A DNA stretch of 64,000 nt from Lasiodiplodia sp. COLG20 (GCA_009801085.1 VNWV01000001.1:3782001-3846000); one strand, 5' to 3'. Counted from the stretch's first letter, positions 37,454 to 48,586 are shown. Numbers and translations are program-made. The notes: generated from the sequence alone by a model not told the origin.

Positions 37454-38615
37454 GACAGGAAACGGTCAGCTGGGATGTCAGGCATGCCGGCACTTGGCGG
37501 CGGCGGCGGCGCGCGGGCGTGCCGCGAGAGGTCGGACGGCGGCGTTTTGGAGCGTGGGCGCGAACGTGATGAGCGTGGACGTGGACAGACGCGGGCGCGG
37601 GCGAGACGCGTCTTGGGACGTGGGGTCGGCAAGCAGCGGCAGGGCCAGAGCACGGCAGCAGGCAGCCGGCTGCAGGGCTTGGCCGGGCTGGAATTCGGGC
37701 AGCATGTCCGGGGGGAAAATCTGGGGAGCGAGAGGCGATGACGTTCAAAGAAAGTCCCGTTCACCCGTGCTCATCGCATCCCGAAGCGGTTGCGCGCAGG
37801 CGTCTGCTGAGCCGCCTGGTCTAGGATCGATTCCATCCACGGCGCCGCCGCTGGGAGCAATTCAAAAGGTAAGCGCAGCCCGGCTGGGATGGATCCTGTG
37901 GCCTCGTCTGCTGGTGCCGCTGTGTCAACTTCCCTTCGCCGCGCCCGCCGGCTGACCATCGCACGCATCCCTGTTGCAGCTAGAACCACCAGCACTTCCT
38001 CTCGTCCGTCGACGTCTGCCACGCCCGTTTCCGCCCAAGCTCCTCGGTCCTATTGCTCTCCTCGGGCGCCCGTCCGCGCCTTTGGCCCGCAGAGCCCAGC
38101 GCTCCCCTCTGCCGGCTTAACGGTCCAGCCATCGCCAAGCACGTGGTGAGTCGTTCGTAGCACAACTGACCTGCCCAGCTTTGACTTCGGAAATATCGCG
38201 CATTGAAGGTGTGCTCGGTAAGTGTCCCTCTTCCATTCGCTGTCGTCATGGCTGGCACCGCCCGTCTGGCCCCCGTATCTGCACCCCATATCCAGGTCTT
38301 CCGTCTCGCCGGTCCCATGCGCGGCGGTAGCTAGTCCCCGTTGCACATGGGTCCCGTCGTCGCGGGGTTGTTGCGTGTGCCTCTCCAGTTCCCCCTTCGT
38401 CCACCCGACCTGTGATGATAAAGACCTCATCCACCCGAGGCCACTCCCCTGCCTCTCTTACTCCCACGTTTTCTCCGGCGTCCAGCCGCCAGTTTCCATG
38501 CCCGCCTACTGCCTCCAAGACTGCCACTATTTCTACCGCACTGCGCTGCGGGGCCTCAACGTCTCGACTTTCATCTCTCCCCTCTACGCTTGAATCCCTC
38601 TGACCCCTCGCCACC
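37454..38615. promoter_or_regulatory. Divergent promoter/leader region, RAD57 / carnitine acetyltransferase
   Basis: 1.16 kb between divergent starts. It contains an 86-codon ATG frame at 37889-38149 with Arg/Ser/Ala-rich composition and strong GT donors near 38146 and 38220, so part of it may be transcribed leader with an intron. The last 200 bp are C/T-rich, as typical before fungal starts. Confidence 0.4.
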
Positions 38616-41600
38616 ATGCCAGTCCGAACCTTCCAAGCCCCTACCTCTCTAAACGGCACCCTTGCCAAAGAAACCAACGGCGTGAACGGCGTCAACGGTG
38701 TCAACGGGACCGCCATGTCTAACGACGCACCGCGCTCCGCACAGGCGGCCAAGGACGCCACCAATGACTTCTCCAAATCTGAGCAGAACCCGCTCGGCAC
38801 TGCAAGAAATCCAAACTCCAAGCCCGGCATCACCTTTGCTGCACAAGACAACCTACCGAAGCTCCCCATTCCAGAGCTTGAGTCGTCATGCAACAAGTAC
38901 CTTACCGCGCTCCAGCCTCTGCAATCACCCAAGGAACAACAGGAGACGCGTGCTGCCATTCGCGACTTTTTGAAGAGTGATGGCCCGGAGCTCCAGGAGA
39001 AGTTGAAGAAGTACGCCGCTGGCAAAGCCAATTATATTGAGCAGTTCTGTAAGCATATCTTAGATCCCACTTTACCCGTCAGCATTCCGGCTAATTAGAC
39101 TAAGGGTACGACTCTTATCTGAACTTCGACAACCCGGTTGTCTTGAACTTGAACCCTTTCTTCCTATTGGAGGATGACCCTACTCCGGCCAGGAACAACC
39201 AAGTCACCCGTGCCGCATCCTTGGTGGTGTCGGCCTTGTCATTTGTGCGCGCCGTCCGGAAGGAGGAGCTCCCTCCTGATACTGTGCGTGGCCAGCCACT
39301 GTGCATGTACCAGTACTCCAGATTGTTCGGTACCGCCAGAATACCCACAGAAAATGGCTGCCAGATCGGCCAAGACCCGACGGCAAAACACGTCGTCGTG
39401 CTGTGCCATGGCCAGTTTTATTGGTTCGACGTTCTGGACGACAACTCGGACCTGATCATGACGGAGAAGGACATCTCTCAGAACCTGGAAGCCATCATCG
39501 AGGACGCTGCACAGATCCCCATCCAGGAAGCCGCAAAGGGAGCACTTGGTGTTCTCAGCACCGAGAACAGGAAGATTTGGTCCGGTCTCAGAGATGTGCT
39601 CCACAGAGACGAAGGATCAAACAACTCTGACTGCCTGAACATTGTCGACTCGGCCCTGTTCATTCTCTGCCTTGACTACACTGAGCCCACGACTGGTGCA
39701 GACCTCTGCATGAACATGCTCTGCGGTACCAGCAAGGTCGAACGCGGCGTGCAAGTCGGCACGTGCACCAACAGATGGTATGACAAGCTCCAGATCATCG
39801 TGTGCAAGAACGGCAGTGCGGGCATCAACTTCGAGCACACTGGTGTAGATGGCCACACGGTCCTCCGGTTCGCCAGTGATGTCTACACGGATACCATCCT
39901 TCGATTCGCGCGGACCATCAACGGCCAAGCACCGAGCCTGTGGGCATCGAGCAGCCCTGACCCCTCGAAGCGTGACCCAGCAAGCTTTGGCGACGTCAGC
40001 ACCACGCCGCACAAGCTCGAGTGGGATATGGTGCCTGAGCTCAGCACTGCCCTGCGCTTCGCCGAGACAAGGCTGGCCGATCTCATCCAGCAAAACGAGT
40101 TCCAGACGCTCGAGTTTATGCATTACGGCAAGCACTTCATGACTTCGATGGGCTTCTCTCCCGACGCATTCGTGCAGATGGCGTTCCAGGCGGCATACTA
40201 CGGACTGTACGGGCGCATGGAGTGCGTGTACGAGCCTGCCATGACAAAGATGTTCTACCACGGACGAACGGAAGCCATCAGGCCGGTAACCCCCGAGTCG
40301 GTCGAGTTCGTCCAAACTTTCTGGAACGACAACCCCGCGGCCGACAAGGTCGAAGCCCTCCGCCGAGCATGTGAAAAGCACGTTTCCATCACCAGGGAGT
40401 GCTCCAAGGCCCAAGGCCAGGACCGACACCTGTACGCACTTTACTGCATCTGGCAGCGCCAGCTCGACGAGGACGGCGCGTCCTTCATGGACGGCGCCAG
40501 CTACACCGACGACTCCCTCCGCGATTCGAGCGGCAGCCCGTTGGACTCGTCGGAGCAGCAGGTCGTCGTCGGCAGCCCGGGCCAGGACTCGATCCTCTCG
40601 GAAGGCGCCTCCATCTCGACGAGCCCACCGCCCAGCGGCAGCGGCGGCGGCCCGGCGATGATCGAGCACCGCATGCCCTCGCTCTTCGCCGACGCCGGCT
40701 GGGACCGCCTCAACACGACGATCCTGTCGACGTCCAACTGCGGCAACCCGTCGCTGCGCCAGTTCGGCTTCGGCCCGACGTCCGGCGACGGCTTCGGCAT
40801 CGGCTACATCATCAAGGACGGCTCCATCTCCATCTGCGCCAGCTCCAAGCACCGCCAAACCTCGCGCTTCATCGACGCCATCGAAGCGTATTTCCTCGAG
40901 ATCCGCAAGCTGCTGCGGCAGACGCGGCGCCGTGGTGCCTCAGTGCAGAAGGGCGCCAGCCGCGCGCGCGAGGCCGAGGAGCACCACGAGAAATTGCTCA
41001 ATGCTAGCCGCATGAAGAGCCGCGGCCGCAAGATACTGGGCGAGCCGGGGAGCGTGAAGGCGCCTGGAGTCGGAGCCCATACACCCGCGACGGACAGCAG
41101 CATGGTCGGAGAAAGCGACGACGAAGGTCTTGGTGGATGTGCGTCTCCCTCCTCCCATTCCCGTTCCTCCCCTATTGCTTCTTCTTCTTCTTCTCCTCCT
41201 TCCTCCGCTTCCACCAACACAAACACCTCTTCCCTATCCTTCCTCCCCCGTTCCCCTCCTTCCCCTCACTGCACCTGCGGCGGCGGCGAGACGGGTGGTG
41301 AAGGGAGCAGCGAGGAGAGTAGTGACGATGCTGCCGAGGGAAGAGAGCGTTCCTGCTCCTTCCACGACGGCCTGCCCACGCCGCCGCATTCCCCGTTCCA
41401 GAGCCCGTCGATGAAGAAGGAGATCCAGAGTTCGCCGCGGGTGACGCTGCCGCCCAGCGTGGTCAAGCGTCCCGTCGCCGTCGCCAAGCGTCGCCGGCAC
41501 CCGCACTTTTGCACGCTGAAGTCGAGGACTTTGGATGTGTAGAGAGACAAATAGAACTTAGACGTCTGCTTCTTCATCGGGAGTACGGGGGGCTGGTGTA

Positions 41601-41886
41601 GATTTCGTTTTTTTCTTTTGCTTTCTCTCTCTTTCCTTTCGTCATCCACACCACCTTCTTTGCTTTTCCCCACATCGCCTTTTCCTTCTTCGTTTCTCAA
41701 AGAAGAAAATAAACATTTACTTATACTTTTCTTTCCAACCTCTTTCTAGACGGCTTCTTCGATTCGGGCATGCTGCAAGCCGCCCTCAAGGCCAAACACG
41801 AGCAACAAGACGCCCTCGCCCAGAGCGAGAGCAAGGAGGTCGTCCGCCGCAACATCGGCCGCAGGCTGAAGTTGGCCGATTACTGA
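38616..41886 (+). CDS. Carnitine O-acetyltransferase (FacC/Yat type)
   Basis: The enzyme moves acetyl groups between CoA and carnitine for export of acetyl units, needed for growth on acetate or fatty acids. Exons 38616-39048, 39105-41138 and 41750-41886 give 867 residues. After an N-terminal linker with VNG repeats come LPKLPIPELESSCNKYL, YDSYLNFDNPVVLNLNPFF, CMYQYSRLFGTARIP, the active-site block INFEHTGVDGHTVLRF (catalytic His near 388), YGRMECVYEPAMTKMFYHGR, and the STS substrate motif in TTILSTSNCGN (about 686). The third exon supplies GFFDSGMLQAALKAKHEQQ and ends KLADY. I see no mitochondrial presequence or PTS1, which favours the cytosolic FacC-like class. The last intron is 611 nt and its first 404 nt stay open in frame, so retention would give a 956-residue protein ending at 41542. 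Confidence 0.9.
41139..41749 (+). other. 611-nt last intron with in-frame alternative C-terminus
   Basis: The donor is GTGCGT at 41139 and the acceptor TTTCTAG ends at 41749. Read through, the frame adds 134 codons: Ser/Pro-rich, then an acidic Gly/Glu/Ser part, a DGLPTPPHSPFQSPS stretch, and a basic end (KRRRHPHFCTLKSRTLDV) before TAG at 41540-41542. It is followed by a T-rich stretch up to the acceptor. Confidence 0.6.
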
Positions 41887-42943
41887 CGGTGGGGGTCGTC
41901 GAGTGACGGCAGTTTGTGAGTGGTTGACGGCCCCTGAGGAGGGGAGATGGTGGTGAAGTAGTGGTGGGGAAGGGGAACATGGGGGATGTGGGGAGAGGGA
42001 GCAGGAGGGGATGGGCGGATGAGGGAGTGGTGAAGATGTTACGCATTCTTTGTAGCGCTTTTATGATCATGATAGTCATGAGCGAGGGGTTATGTTGTGG
42101 GGGAGGGTATAGTCTGAGCACACTGCGGTGTCTTGTTAGCGTTGATGTTTATTGTTGATGTTTTTGTAAATTGATATGGTTGCGATGATTTGCTGTCCTT
42201 TCTCTGTTTGGTGTTGGATTGGAGTTGTGCTTTTGTGAGCCTTTCTGTTTTGAGCGTGGCGATGGGAAGTGCTTGTGAAGTTTTGAAGTCTGCCCTTTTC
42301 GGTTCAATCACTTCGCGATAAGATATCCTCGACATTGCCGCATCAATAGCTTATGACGACTAAAGTATTTACCACTACTAAAATCATGATTACTATCTGT
42401 ATAATTACTATCTACGCAGTTACTGCCCGTAACCAGCACAGTCAATACTGGTAGCGTAAGCGTAAGCATGCTAAGTGCATCGTGAGTATGCATATGGGAA
42501 AGGTGATATTCCGAAAATGGCGCAAAAGGGCATCTAAGTCCAGTGTGGGGGATTCAAGTTCTCGAAATGGGGGAGTATTTGCAGAAGCCTTGTTGAAATA
42601 TCAACATGGTCGAAGAGTCTCTTGCTTGGAAATGCTGGCGCCAGGGACCCTGCCACGTACCTTGGTACAGCTTCCTCACATACGACGCTGGACCTTGGTA
42701 ACGAGCAGTTGAATTTTTATCTGGGACAGAGCCCTTATTTTAGAGCTTCCCACCCAGGCTGTATATCCTGCTCCTCTTCATCCCCAACTGCAGCCGGCTC
42801 TCAGGAAATCTGCCACACACACCCTCGTCACCCTTCCTTCTCCAAGAGACCAAGACGCAAACAAAACAACGAACAGCCAAGCAGAAGAACAAGAGAAACC
42901 CTCCTAGAACAAACCAAAAAACAAAAAAAAAAACCTCTTCAAC
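41887..42943. other. Intergenic: carnitine acetyltransferase / tail-anchored protein
   Basis: 1.06 kb with no supported gene. An AT-rich patch at about 42296-42480, low in coding signal, interrupts otherwise GC-balanced DNA. The last 100 bp before the next ATG are A-rich and C-rich, leader-like. Confidence 0.4.
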
Positions 42944-44134
42944 ATGCGCGACCTCGGCACCACCACCACCACCGTCAACAGCGGCAGCGGCATCATCATC
43001 AACAACAACAACGCCACCAAAACCCTCATCACCCGCAGCAGCACCAGATGCTCCCCCACCGCCGCCGCCCGCGACATCACCGCGGCCCGCATCATCGCCC
43101 TCACGCGCAGCTACGGCCTGGACGTCGACGACGCCGAGCGAGCACACCTGGCCAGCCTGCCCAACGACCGCGCGAGGAAGGTGCGGTGCCGGACGCTGTT
43201 GCTGGGTGGCGGCAGCAGCTGTTTGACGAGGTCGGCGGTGTTCGTGGCGCCGGGGTTGGCGATGGGTGGGGAGGAGGATGGGGAGGAGGGGAGGAAGGGG
43301 AAGGCGAAGGAGAACGGCGTGGGCAGGAACAACCTGGTCTCGCCCGCCTACTTCGAAGGCCTGGACCCGGGCCGGGACAACGACACCACCGCCACCGCCG
43401 GCGACCCGTACGACCCGTTCGGCCTCTCCAAGCCGACCTCGACCCCGACCCAGTCCCCCCGCCGCAGGCCCTGGACCTGGCCGCTCCTCCGCTCCATCAA
43501 ACGGAGCACCACCACCTCTTCCTCCTCTCCCCCCTCCTCCACCTCCTCCTCCACCACCACCCTCCTCCCCCCCGACGCCCCCTCCCCCTTCACCACCTCC
43601 ATCCCGCCGACCCCGTCCCGCCGCGTCGTCGACACCGGCAGCGTCGCCTGCAACAACAACAGCAGTCTCGCCCTCGCCCACGGCCAGCGCGACCCACACA
43701 CGCTCTACGCCACCACCCCCGCCTCGGACTCCGCCGCCTCCGCCGCCTCCGCCTCGACGCTGTCATCGTACCAGACGGCAGCAACATCGTCGTCGTCGCC
43801 AGCAACAGTCGTCGTCGCCCCGCCGACGCCGTCGTTGTCGTCGTTGTCGTCGGAGGAGTTGGCGCGCATACTCACGCCGGCGTCGACGACGGAGTCGGCG
43901 GTCAGCAGTGGGATCAGCAGTAGCAGCGGGAGCAGTAGCAGCAGCAGCAGCAGTGACGGGGCAGCGGTGGAGAGGCAGGAGGGGGAGGAGGCGGTGGAGG
44001 AGCGGAGGGCAAGGAAGAGGAGGAGGAATAGGAGGATTGTGTTGGCGCTGGTGCTGTTGTTGGTGGTGGCGGTTGTGGTGGGGGTGGTTGTTGGGTTGTC
44101 GGAGCGTGAGGATGGGGGTGGGGAGGAGGTGTGA
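42944..44134 (+). CDS. Predicted tail-anchored membrane protein, unknown
   Basis: This single-exon gene encodes 396 residues, and I recognise no family. The N-terminal part has Thr/Asn homopolymer-like runs and a short conserved-looking helix (AARIIALTRSYGLDVDDAE, HLASLPNDRARKVRCRTLLL). The middle is strongly Ser/Thr/Pro-rich and probably disordered, with SPAYFEGLDPG and PYDPFGLSKP. Near the C-terminus a basic cluster (RRARKRRRNRR) is followed by a single hydrophobic segment (IVLALVLLLVVAVVVGVVVG, about 366-385) and a short acidic end (SEREDGGGEEV). That arrangement suggests a C-terminally anchored protein with its bulk in the cytoplasm. An AT-rich patch lies on each side of the gene. Confidence 0.65.
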   Translation: MRDLGTTTTTVNSGSGIIINNNNATKTLITRSSTRCSPTAAARDITAARIIALTRSYGLDVDDAERAHLASLPNDRARKVRCRTLLLGGGSSCLTRSAVFVAPGLAMGGEEDGEEGRKGKAKENGVGRNNLVSPAYFEGLDPGRDNDTTATAGDPYDPFGLSKPTSTPTQSPRRRPWTWPLLRSIKRSTTTSSSSPPSSTSSSTTTLLPPDAPSPFTTSIPPTPSRRVVDTGSVACNNNSSLALAHGQRDPHTLYATTPASDSAASAASASTLSSYQTAATSSSSPATVVVAPPTPSLSSLSSEELARILTPASTTESAVSSGISSSSGSSSSSSSSDGAAVERQEGEEAVEERRARKRRRNRRIVLALVLLLVVAVVVGVVVGLSEREDGGGEEV

Positions 44135-45645
44135 GTGAGTGAGGGGCGGCGTTCTTTTTTTTGTGGTTTGAATGTTTGATTGGTTCTGGTTTATGGGGTG
44201 CTGGTTCCGTTCTTCACGAGGCTGTGTTTTCTTTTTTTTGTTTTTGCTTCTGAGCTTCAGTTTGTACGAGTACATGTCAAGAGTCATTCAATCTGCAGTT
44301 TTGGAGTTTTTGAGCTTTGGAGCTTTGGAGTTTTGCAGTTTTGCAGTTTTTGAGTCTTAAAGCCTTTGGTTGAAATTTTGTGTTAGCTTCCCCATTTCGA
44401 GAATTTACTTCCTCAAATCTACACATTGACGTTCCCCTGGGAATATCACCTATACTAAATGCTTTTTCACTGTGATTGGCGTTCTTATACTTACGCTATA
44501 AGTAGTAATGATGCTGGCAATCGTATAGCAGTGGTGAAGACGTTAGTGGTTAATAGTGGTGATTTCGCCAGTAGTGGTTGTTTGCATCGCTAGTGGCTTA
44601 GTACTTAAGGTTACTCAGTAAGTTCCTAGTGCTCCTAAGTAGCGCTTAAGATCTCTACAATTTAAGCGTAAAACGAGAGGTGAGTAGATTTTAAAGGGGG
44701 AGTAAAATTTGTAGGCGCCTACTGGAAGGGCGGATCATACGCGCTGCATGTTAGCGTGAGGCATGTTCAAACAGTTCTCGATCGTGCATTTTGCACTAAC
44801 AATCAGCCAAAATAGAGCACTGCTCTATGTCATTCAGCTGTGCTTTTCAACTTTGTAAACTTCGTCACTTCAAAAATACATTGTAATTATGTGCGTGAAT
44901 GGACTGCCATATACCCGTTCCCTTTCTCCAAGGGCACAACCTATACCTGACCCAACAATTTGGCAAAACCAATTCAAACTCCACATGCTAGCCGTGACCA
45001 AGACCTCGCCCCGTTCCCTAGCCCAACCTCAAAGGCAAGACCAACGACACGCACGCATCAAGATAGCCGTCAGCAGCGAGACAGAACTGAACGATGAAAG
45101 AAGCCAAGCAGTTGCCGTTATTCTTTTTTGTTTCTCTTCTCCTGCCCGTGGATGTGATAAGAGAGTAAAGGGAACATGTATCAGACACACCAGCCCCCTC
45201 CCCCAATTTATGAATAATGCGTTGTGACAAAAAAGCAATAAGGAATGCCCCTCGGTTTCCGATTATATCTACGAACCCTCCCAATCCCTTCAAAGCCAGA
45301 CCCTCGCTTTTTTGAACGCCTGCCCCCCCTGTCGCCCGGTTGATAATTGTTTGAGTTTCGCGAATTCTCTTTCTGAAAGAAGCAAAGGGGAAAAAAGCCA
45401 ATACAAGGAAGAATGTCCCCCGAATACCGTGGTTGTATGTATGTTTCGCACCTGGGGTAGCGTCCCCCATGGATATAACGTCTTGTGATTGAAAAAAGAA
45501 AAAGGGAACCCGAAAGGCCAAACCAGCCCCATCGCCATATCAACAAAAGAAGTGATGATTAAAAAACCCTCAGAGAAAAACGCCGGTATCATGCTTTTCG
45601 CCTTTATTCCCTTTCCCCCCATCCTCCCTTATCCCTTCACCCCCC
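44135..45645. other. Intergenic region with AT-rich, repeat-like DNA
   Basis: 1.5 kb without a supported gene. It holds a short tandem repeat (44294-44357), then an AT-rich stretch (about 44390-44890) with repeated TAGTGGT-like units and a 12-bp palindrome GTAGGCGCCTAC near 44712. The rest (44890-45645) looks like the 3' flank of the next minus-strand gene. The AT-rich part may be a decayed transposon. Confidence 0.4.
44294..44357. repeat. Short degenerate tandem repeat (TTTTGnAG units)
   Basis: Roughly 9-11-nt units of the form CAGTTTTGGAG / GAGCTTTGGAG / TTTGCAG follow one another just 3' of the tail-anchored protein gene. Confidence 0.5.
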
Positions 45646-46230
45646 TCACAAACTCAACCTATCCAAACTCAACCGATCACTACTCCTCATCCGCCTCACC
45701 ATCCCCAACTTGTAAAACCGCTCCTCACCCCCCGGCGTGCGGCCGCCGATGTACCACTTCTCCGGCATCGCGTTTCCGCCGGCGCCAGCACTGCCCGTCC
45801 TTTCGCGGAAACCGCCGTCAGAGCTGCTGTCGGACCCGCGGCGGTGTCGGGACGGCGACGATGCCGACGGCGGGATAGGGTAGCCGTTGTTGTAGTTGTA
45901 GCCACCGCTCGTCTGCGGCGGCGTGCCGGGCGTGCTGGGGGCCTTGCCGTAGGGCGAGAAGGAGGTTTGTGTCGTGGTGGTTGTGGTGTTTGCGCCAGCG
46001 GTGCCAGCAGTGGTGGAGGCGTTGGGTTTGGCGCCGGCGCCGGTCGGCCGCGATGACGGGTCGTAGGTTGTTGATGAGGTGGTGTACGACTGCGTTGCGG
46101 GCTTGGCCGAAGCGGTGGTGGTCGAGGGCGACTGAGAAGTAGGGGAGGGCGCGGCGCTTTGGAAGGCGGATTGCGCGCGGAAGGCGGCGAGGAAGTTGGA
46201 GAGGAAGGGCCGATTTGCGTTGGTCGGCAT
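45646..46230 (-). CDS. Conserved-looking small fungal protein, unknown
   Basis: This single-exon gene encodes 194 residues. I do not recognise a named family. The N-terminus (MPTNANRPFLSNFLAAFRAQ) is amphipathic. The centre is low-complexity Ser/Thr/Pro/Gly. The last 40 residues look constrained: EKWYIGGRTPGGEERFYKLG, then MVRRMRSSDRLSLDRLSL, ending in a doubled DRLSL motif that resembles a kinase-type phosphorylation or docking site. I recall similar C-termini in small Pezizomycotina proteins but can name no function. A TATA-like CTATAAT lies about 140 nt upstream (near 46370). Confidence 0.7.
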   Translation of the reverse strand: MPTNANRPFLSNFLAAFRAQSAFQSAAPSPTSQSPSTTTASAKPATQSYTTSSTTYDPSSRPTGAGAKPNASTTAGTAGANTTTTTTQTSFSPYGKAPSTPGTPPQTSGGYNYNNGYPIPPSASSPSRHRRGSDSSSDGGFRERTGSAGAGGNAMPEKWYIGGRTPGGEERFYKLGMVRRMRSSDRLSLDRLSL

Positions 46231-48586
46231 GGTGGGCGACGTGTGTGTGGATGTGGTGATGGGTGGTGGTTGATAGGTAGAAAGCGATGTCGGAGGTTAT
46301 GAGCGGCCCCCGGGGGTGTCGAAGTAGCTACTTCTGGAGGTGTGGGCGGACGGAGGTGTGGCGCGAGCAATTATAGGTGGTCGCGGCGGTGACGAGTCTG
46401 GCGTTTGGTCGCAGTGCGACTGGACGGAGTTTGACTGGCCTGCGCTGCGCCGTCGTGTGCCGGTGTGTGTGTGTGTTTTTCGGGGCGCAGGCTAGGCGGT
46501 GGAATGGGGGGCGATCAACGGGCAGGCTACTGGCACGGCAGGAGCAGCGCGTTGCCCGGTGGTGTTCGAGTGGTCTTTCTTGGTTACGAGCAGCGGCGCG
46601 GCCGAGTCATGGAGGGTGGGCGGTAGGGCGTTCGCGATCGGGGCGATGGTGGCTCGGCTGGATACGGGATTGCGGCCGGGCGGAGCTGAGGGCTGTGCGT
46701 TGAGGACGTCTTTCCTGGTGGGAGCGATATCGTGGTATTTGGGCAGAGGTTTCGTGGAGAAGACTGCGGGGCTTTTGCTTGGACTGCGGAGAATGGGGCG
46801 GTGGATGGGGAGCGGTAGGTAGGCCTGACGTCTGAAGAGCCGTGGCAGCCGGAACGAGAAAGAAACGGGATAATGGAGAGGATCTGATAGGTCGGCACGC
46901 CAATGCCCCGACAGCCGAGCAAAGAGCGAGACCACTGCATCAGCTGAGGAGGATCATGTCCCCAGCCCGGGGCGCACGAGGAGCACGGCGTTGAGGCGGC
47001 CGAGGCTGCGCGCAGAGCAGATGCCGAGCTGCATTTGGTGGGGTGGAGCGCATGCCCAAGAGCGGCGCGGCAGCAGCAGGCGTCGAAAATGGTCAACCCC
47101 ACGATGCACCCCAGCAATCTGCGCACCCCGGCACCTTGTTGGCCGATGAGGCACCTTGATTTCATGCGAGCATGCAGCCCGCGGCGTCGCTGGCGTCGTG
47201 CCGGCCGAAAGGGCCAATCTGCGCCGCCATATTCTGCATTACCCACCCGCTTGCCTGGTACGCGGATGGTCACATGCGGTGCGCCTGGAGCGATAGAACG
47301 CCCAAGACCCAGATCGTGCCTCTCTGCTGCGGCATCACCGTCCTGCTAAGCACGCTCCAGGTCCGCCCCCATGCGCGCGATCGCGGCCGCAGCCCCGACG
47401 CCGCCAAAATTTGGAGAGTCCTGCAAGTCCCGCAAAGAAGGCAGAAGATCAGCTGCACTGATGCTGAATCACACCACCAATTACGATGTATAAGCAACCG
47501 CTGCAAGCCGGTGAGGGGCTCAGGGGCAACGTTAGGGGTCAGCGCTGTTTTTCACCATGGGACGGATGGGAGCTTTCATGCGTGCAGAAGTACTGATCTA
47601 TTCTTCTTCTTCCTAATGTCACAACTGTCGGCGGAATTTGCCTGCGCCAGCCAAGTCCCTTTTACCAATCGCCCGGAAATGCAACATCAGTCCTCTTAGT
47701 GTTGCAACTACACGTGGGGCGTAGCGAGCATTGACGTAGACGTAAACCTGTGTGATGTGCATCATCATCGCCAAGTACGATAAGCCACGCACCGCACCGC
47801 ACCAGTCGTGGCGCAACAATAAGCGAACCGCTTGCGCCATTTACTAGGCTTCCCGTCCTAAATACTTTGACTGATGTCAGCAAATCAGATCCCAATAGAC
47901 TGCTGTACAGAATGTATGTAGGACTTGATAATTCAGAAGGAACAATTGGATTAGGAGTTGTTATCCGCATTGATTGACTCGGAGTGAGCTGAGTAAAGTG
48001 TGTCATCATGAAAGATGGGGTGCGTGTGACGTAGAAGAATGGAAAATTCGCATACCTTACTGTTGTGAGCAGAAAGCGTGGCCATCAAGTCACCAGACCT
48101 GTGTAGTGGACACCAAGCACATGCTGAACTTCAGCGAGCCGGCCGTAAGGTTCCGTCCAGCCTTGCTGTAAGGCACCGAGTCGACACGTGCAGCTCTGGA
48201 GAGCGCCGGTTGCCAGGGCAGAGGAGCTCATCATCGTCATCCTGCGCGCGCTGGCAGCCAGGCCGCTACAGCAGCAGCTGTCGTGGACATGCGGTCGCCC
48301 GTGGCCATGTCAGTTGTCGAAGTCGTTCCGTGAAGTGTGATGAAGGAAGAAAGGAAAGGAAGGCGGCGTGGAGAGAAGAAGAAAATGTCTGCTGGTGCGC
48401 GTTTCGCAAACTTCGGGCCGCTGATTGGCCGGCTGAATCCGAAGAGAACGGGCGCGCCCGGGCCAATGCCGGCCAAGCAACCAGCAACCTCAACATCACC
48501 TCTCGCGCATCTTCCATCCATACCCGCATCGCCCCCCTCCCTCTCCGCACTCCGACCGACGCAGAGACACGCGCCCCACATCCACA
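46231..48586. promoter_or_regulatory. Long divergent intergenic region, small protein / QCR10
   Basis: 2.36 kb between divergent starts, with no supported gene. The first part (46231-47400) is GC-rich with many overlapping open frames that lack domain content. The part 47540-48100 is closer to even GC. Two CCAAT boxes before QCR10 are listed separately. Confidence 0.35.
48422..48477 (+). promoter_or_regulatory. Two CCAAT boxes upstream of QCR10
   Basis: An inverted box (CTGATTGGCC; ATTGG at 48424-48428) reads GGCCAATCAG on the minus strand, the preferred HAP-complex context. A direct CCAAT (GGCCAATGCC) lies at 48473-48477. They are about 110 and 160 bp before the start codon. Respiratory genes are classic targets of the fungal CCAAT-binding (HAP) complex, so a role in QCR10 expression is plausible. 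Confidence 0.45.

Noticed and set aside
39617..40858. 413-codon minus-strand frame opposite carnitine acetyltransferase
   Set aside because: Antisense of a strongly GC3-biased exon whose sense frame carries all catalytic motifs.
42740..43699. 319-codon minus-strand Gly/Val-rich frame
   Set aside because: Shadow of the Ser/Thr/Pro-rich sense gene; extreme Gly content and no start context.
46584..47273. 229-codon minus-strand frame and overlapping plus frames
   Set aside because: Several long frames overlap in all directions in GC-rich DNA; none has a domain, good start or conserved-looking block.
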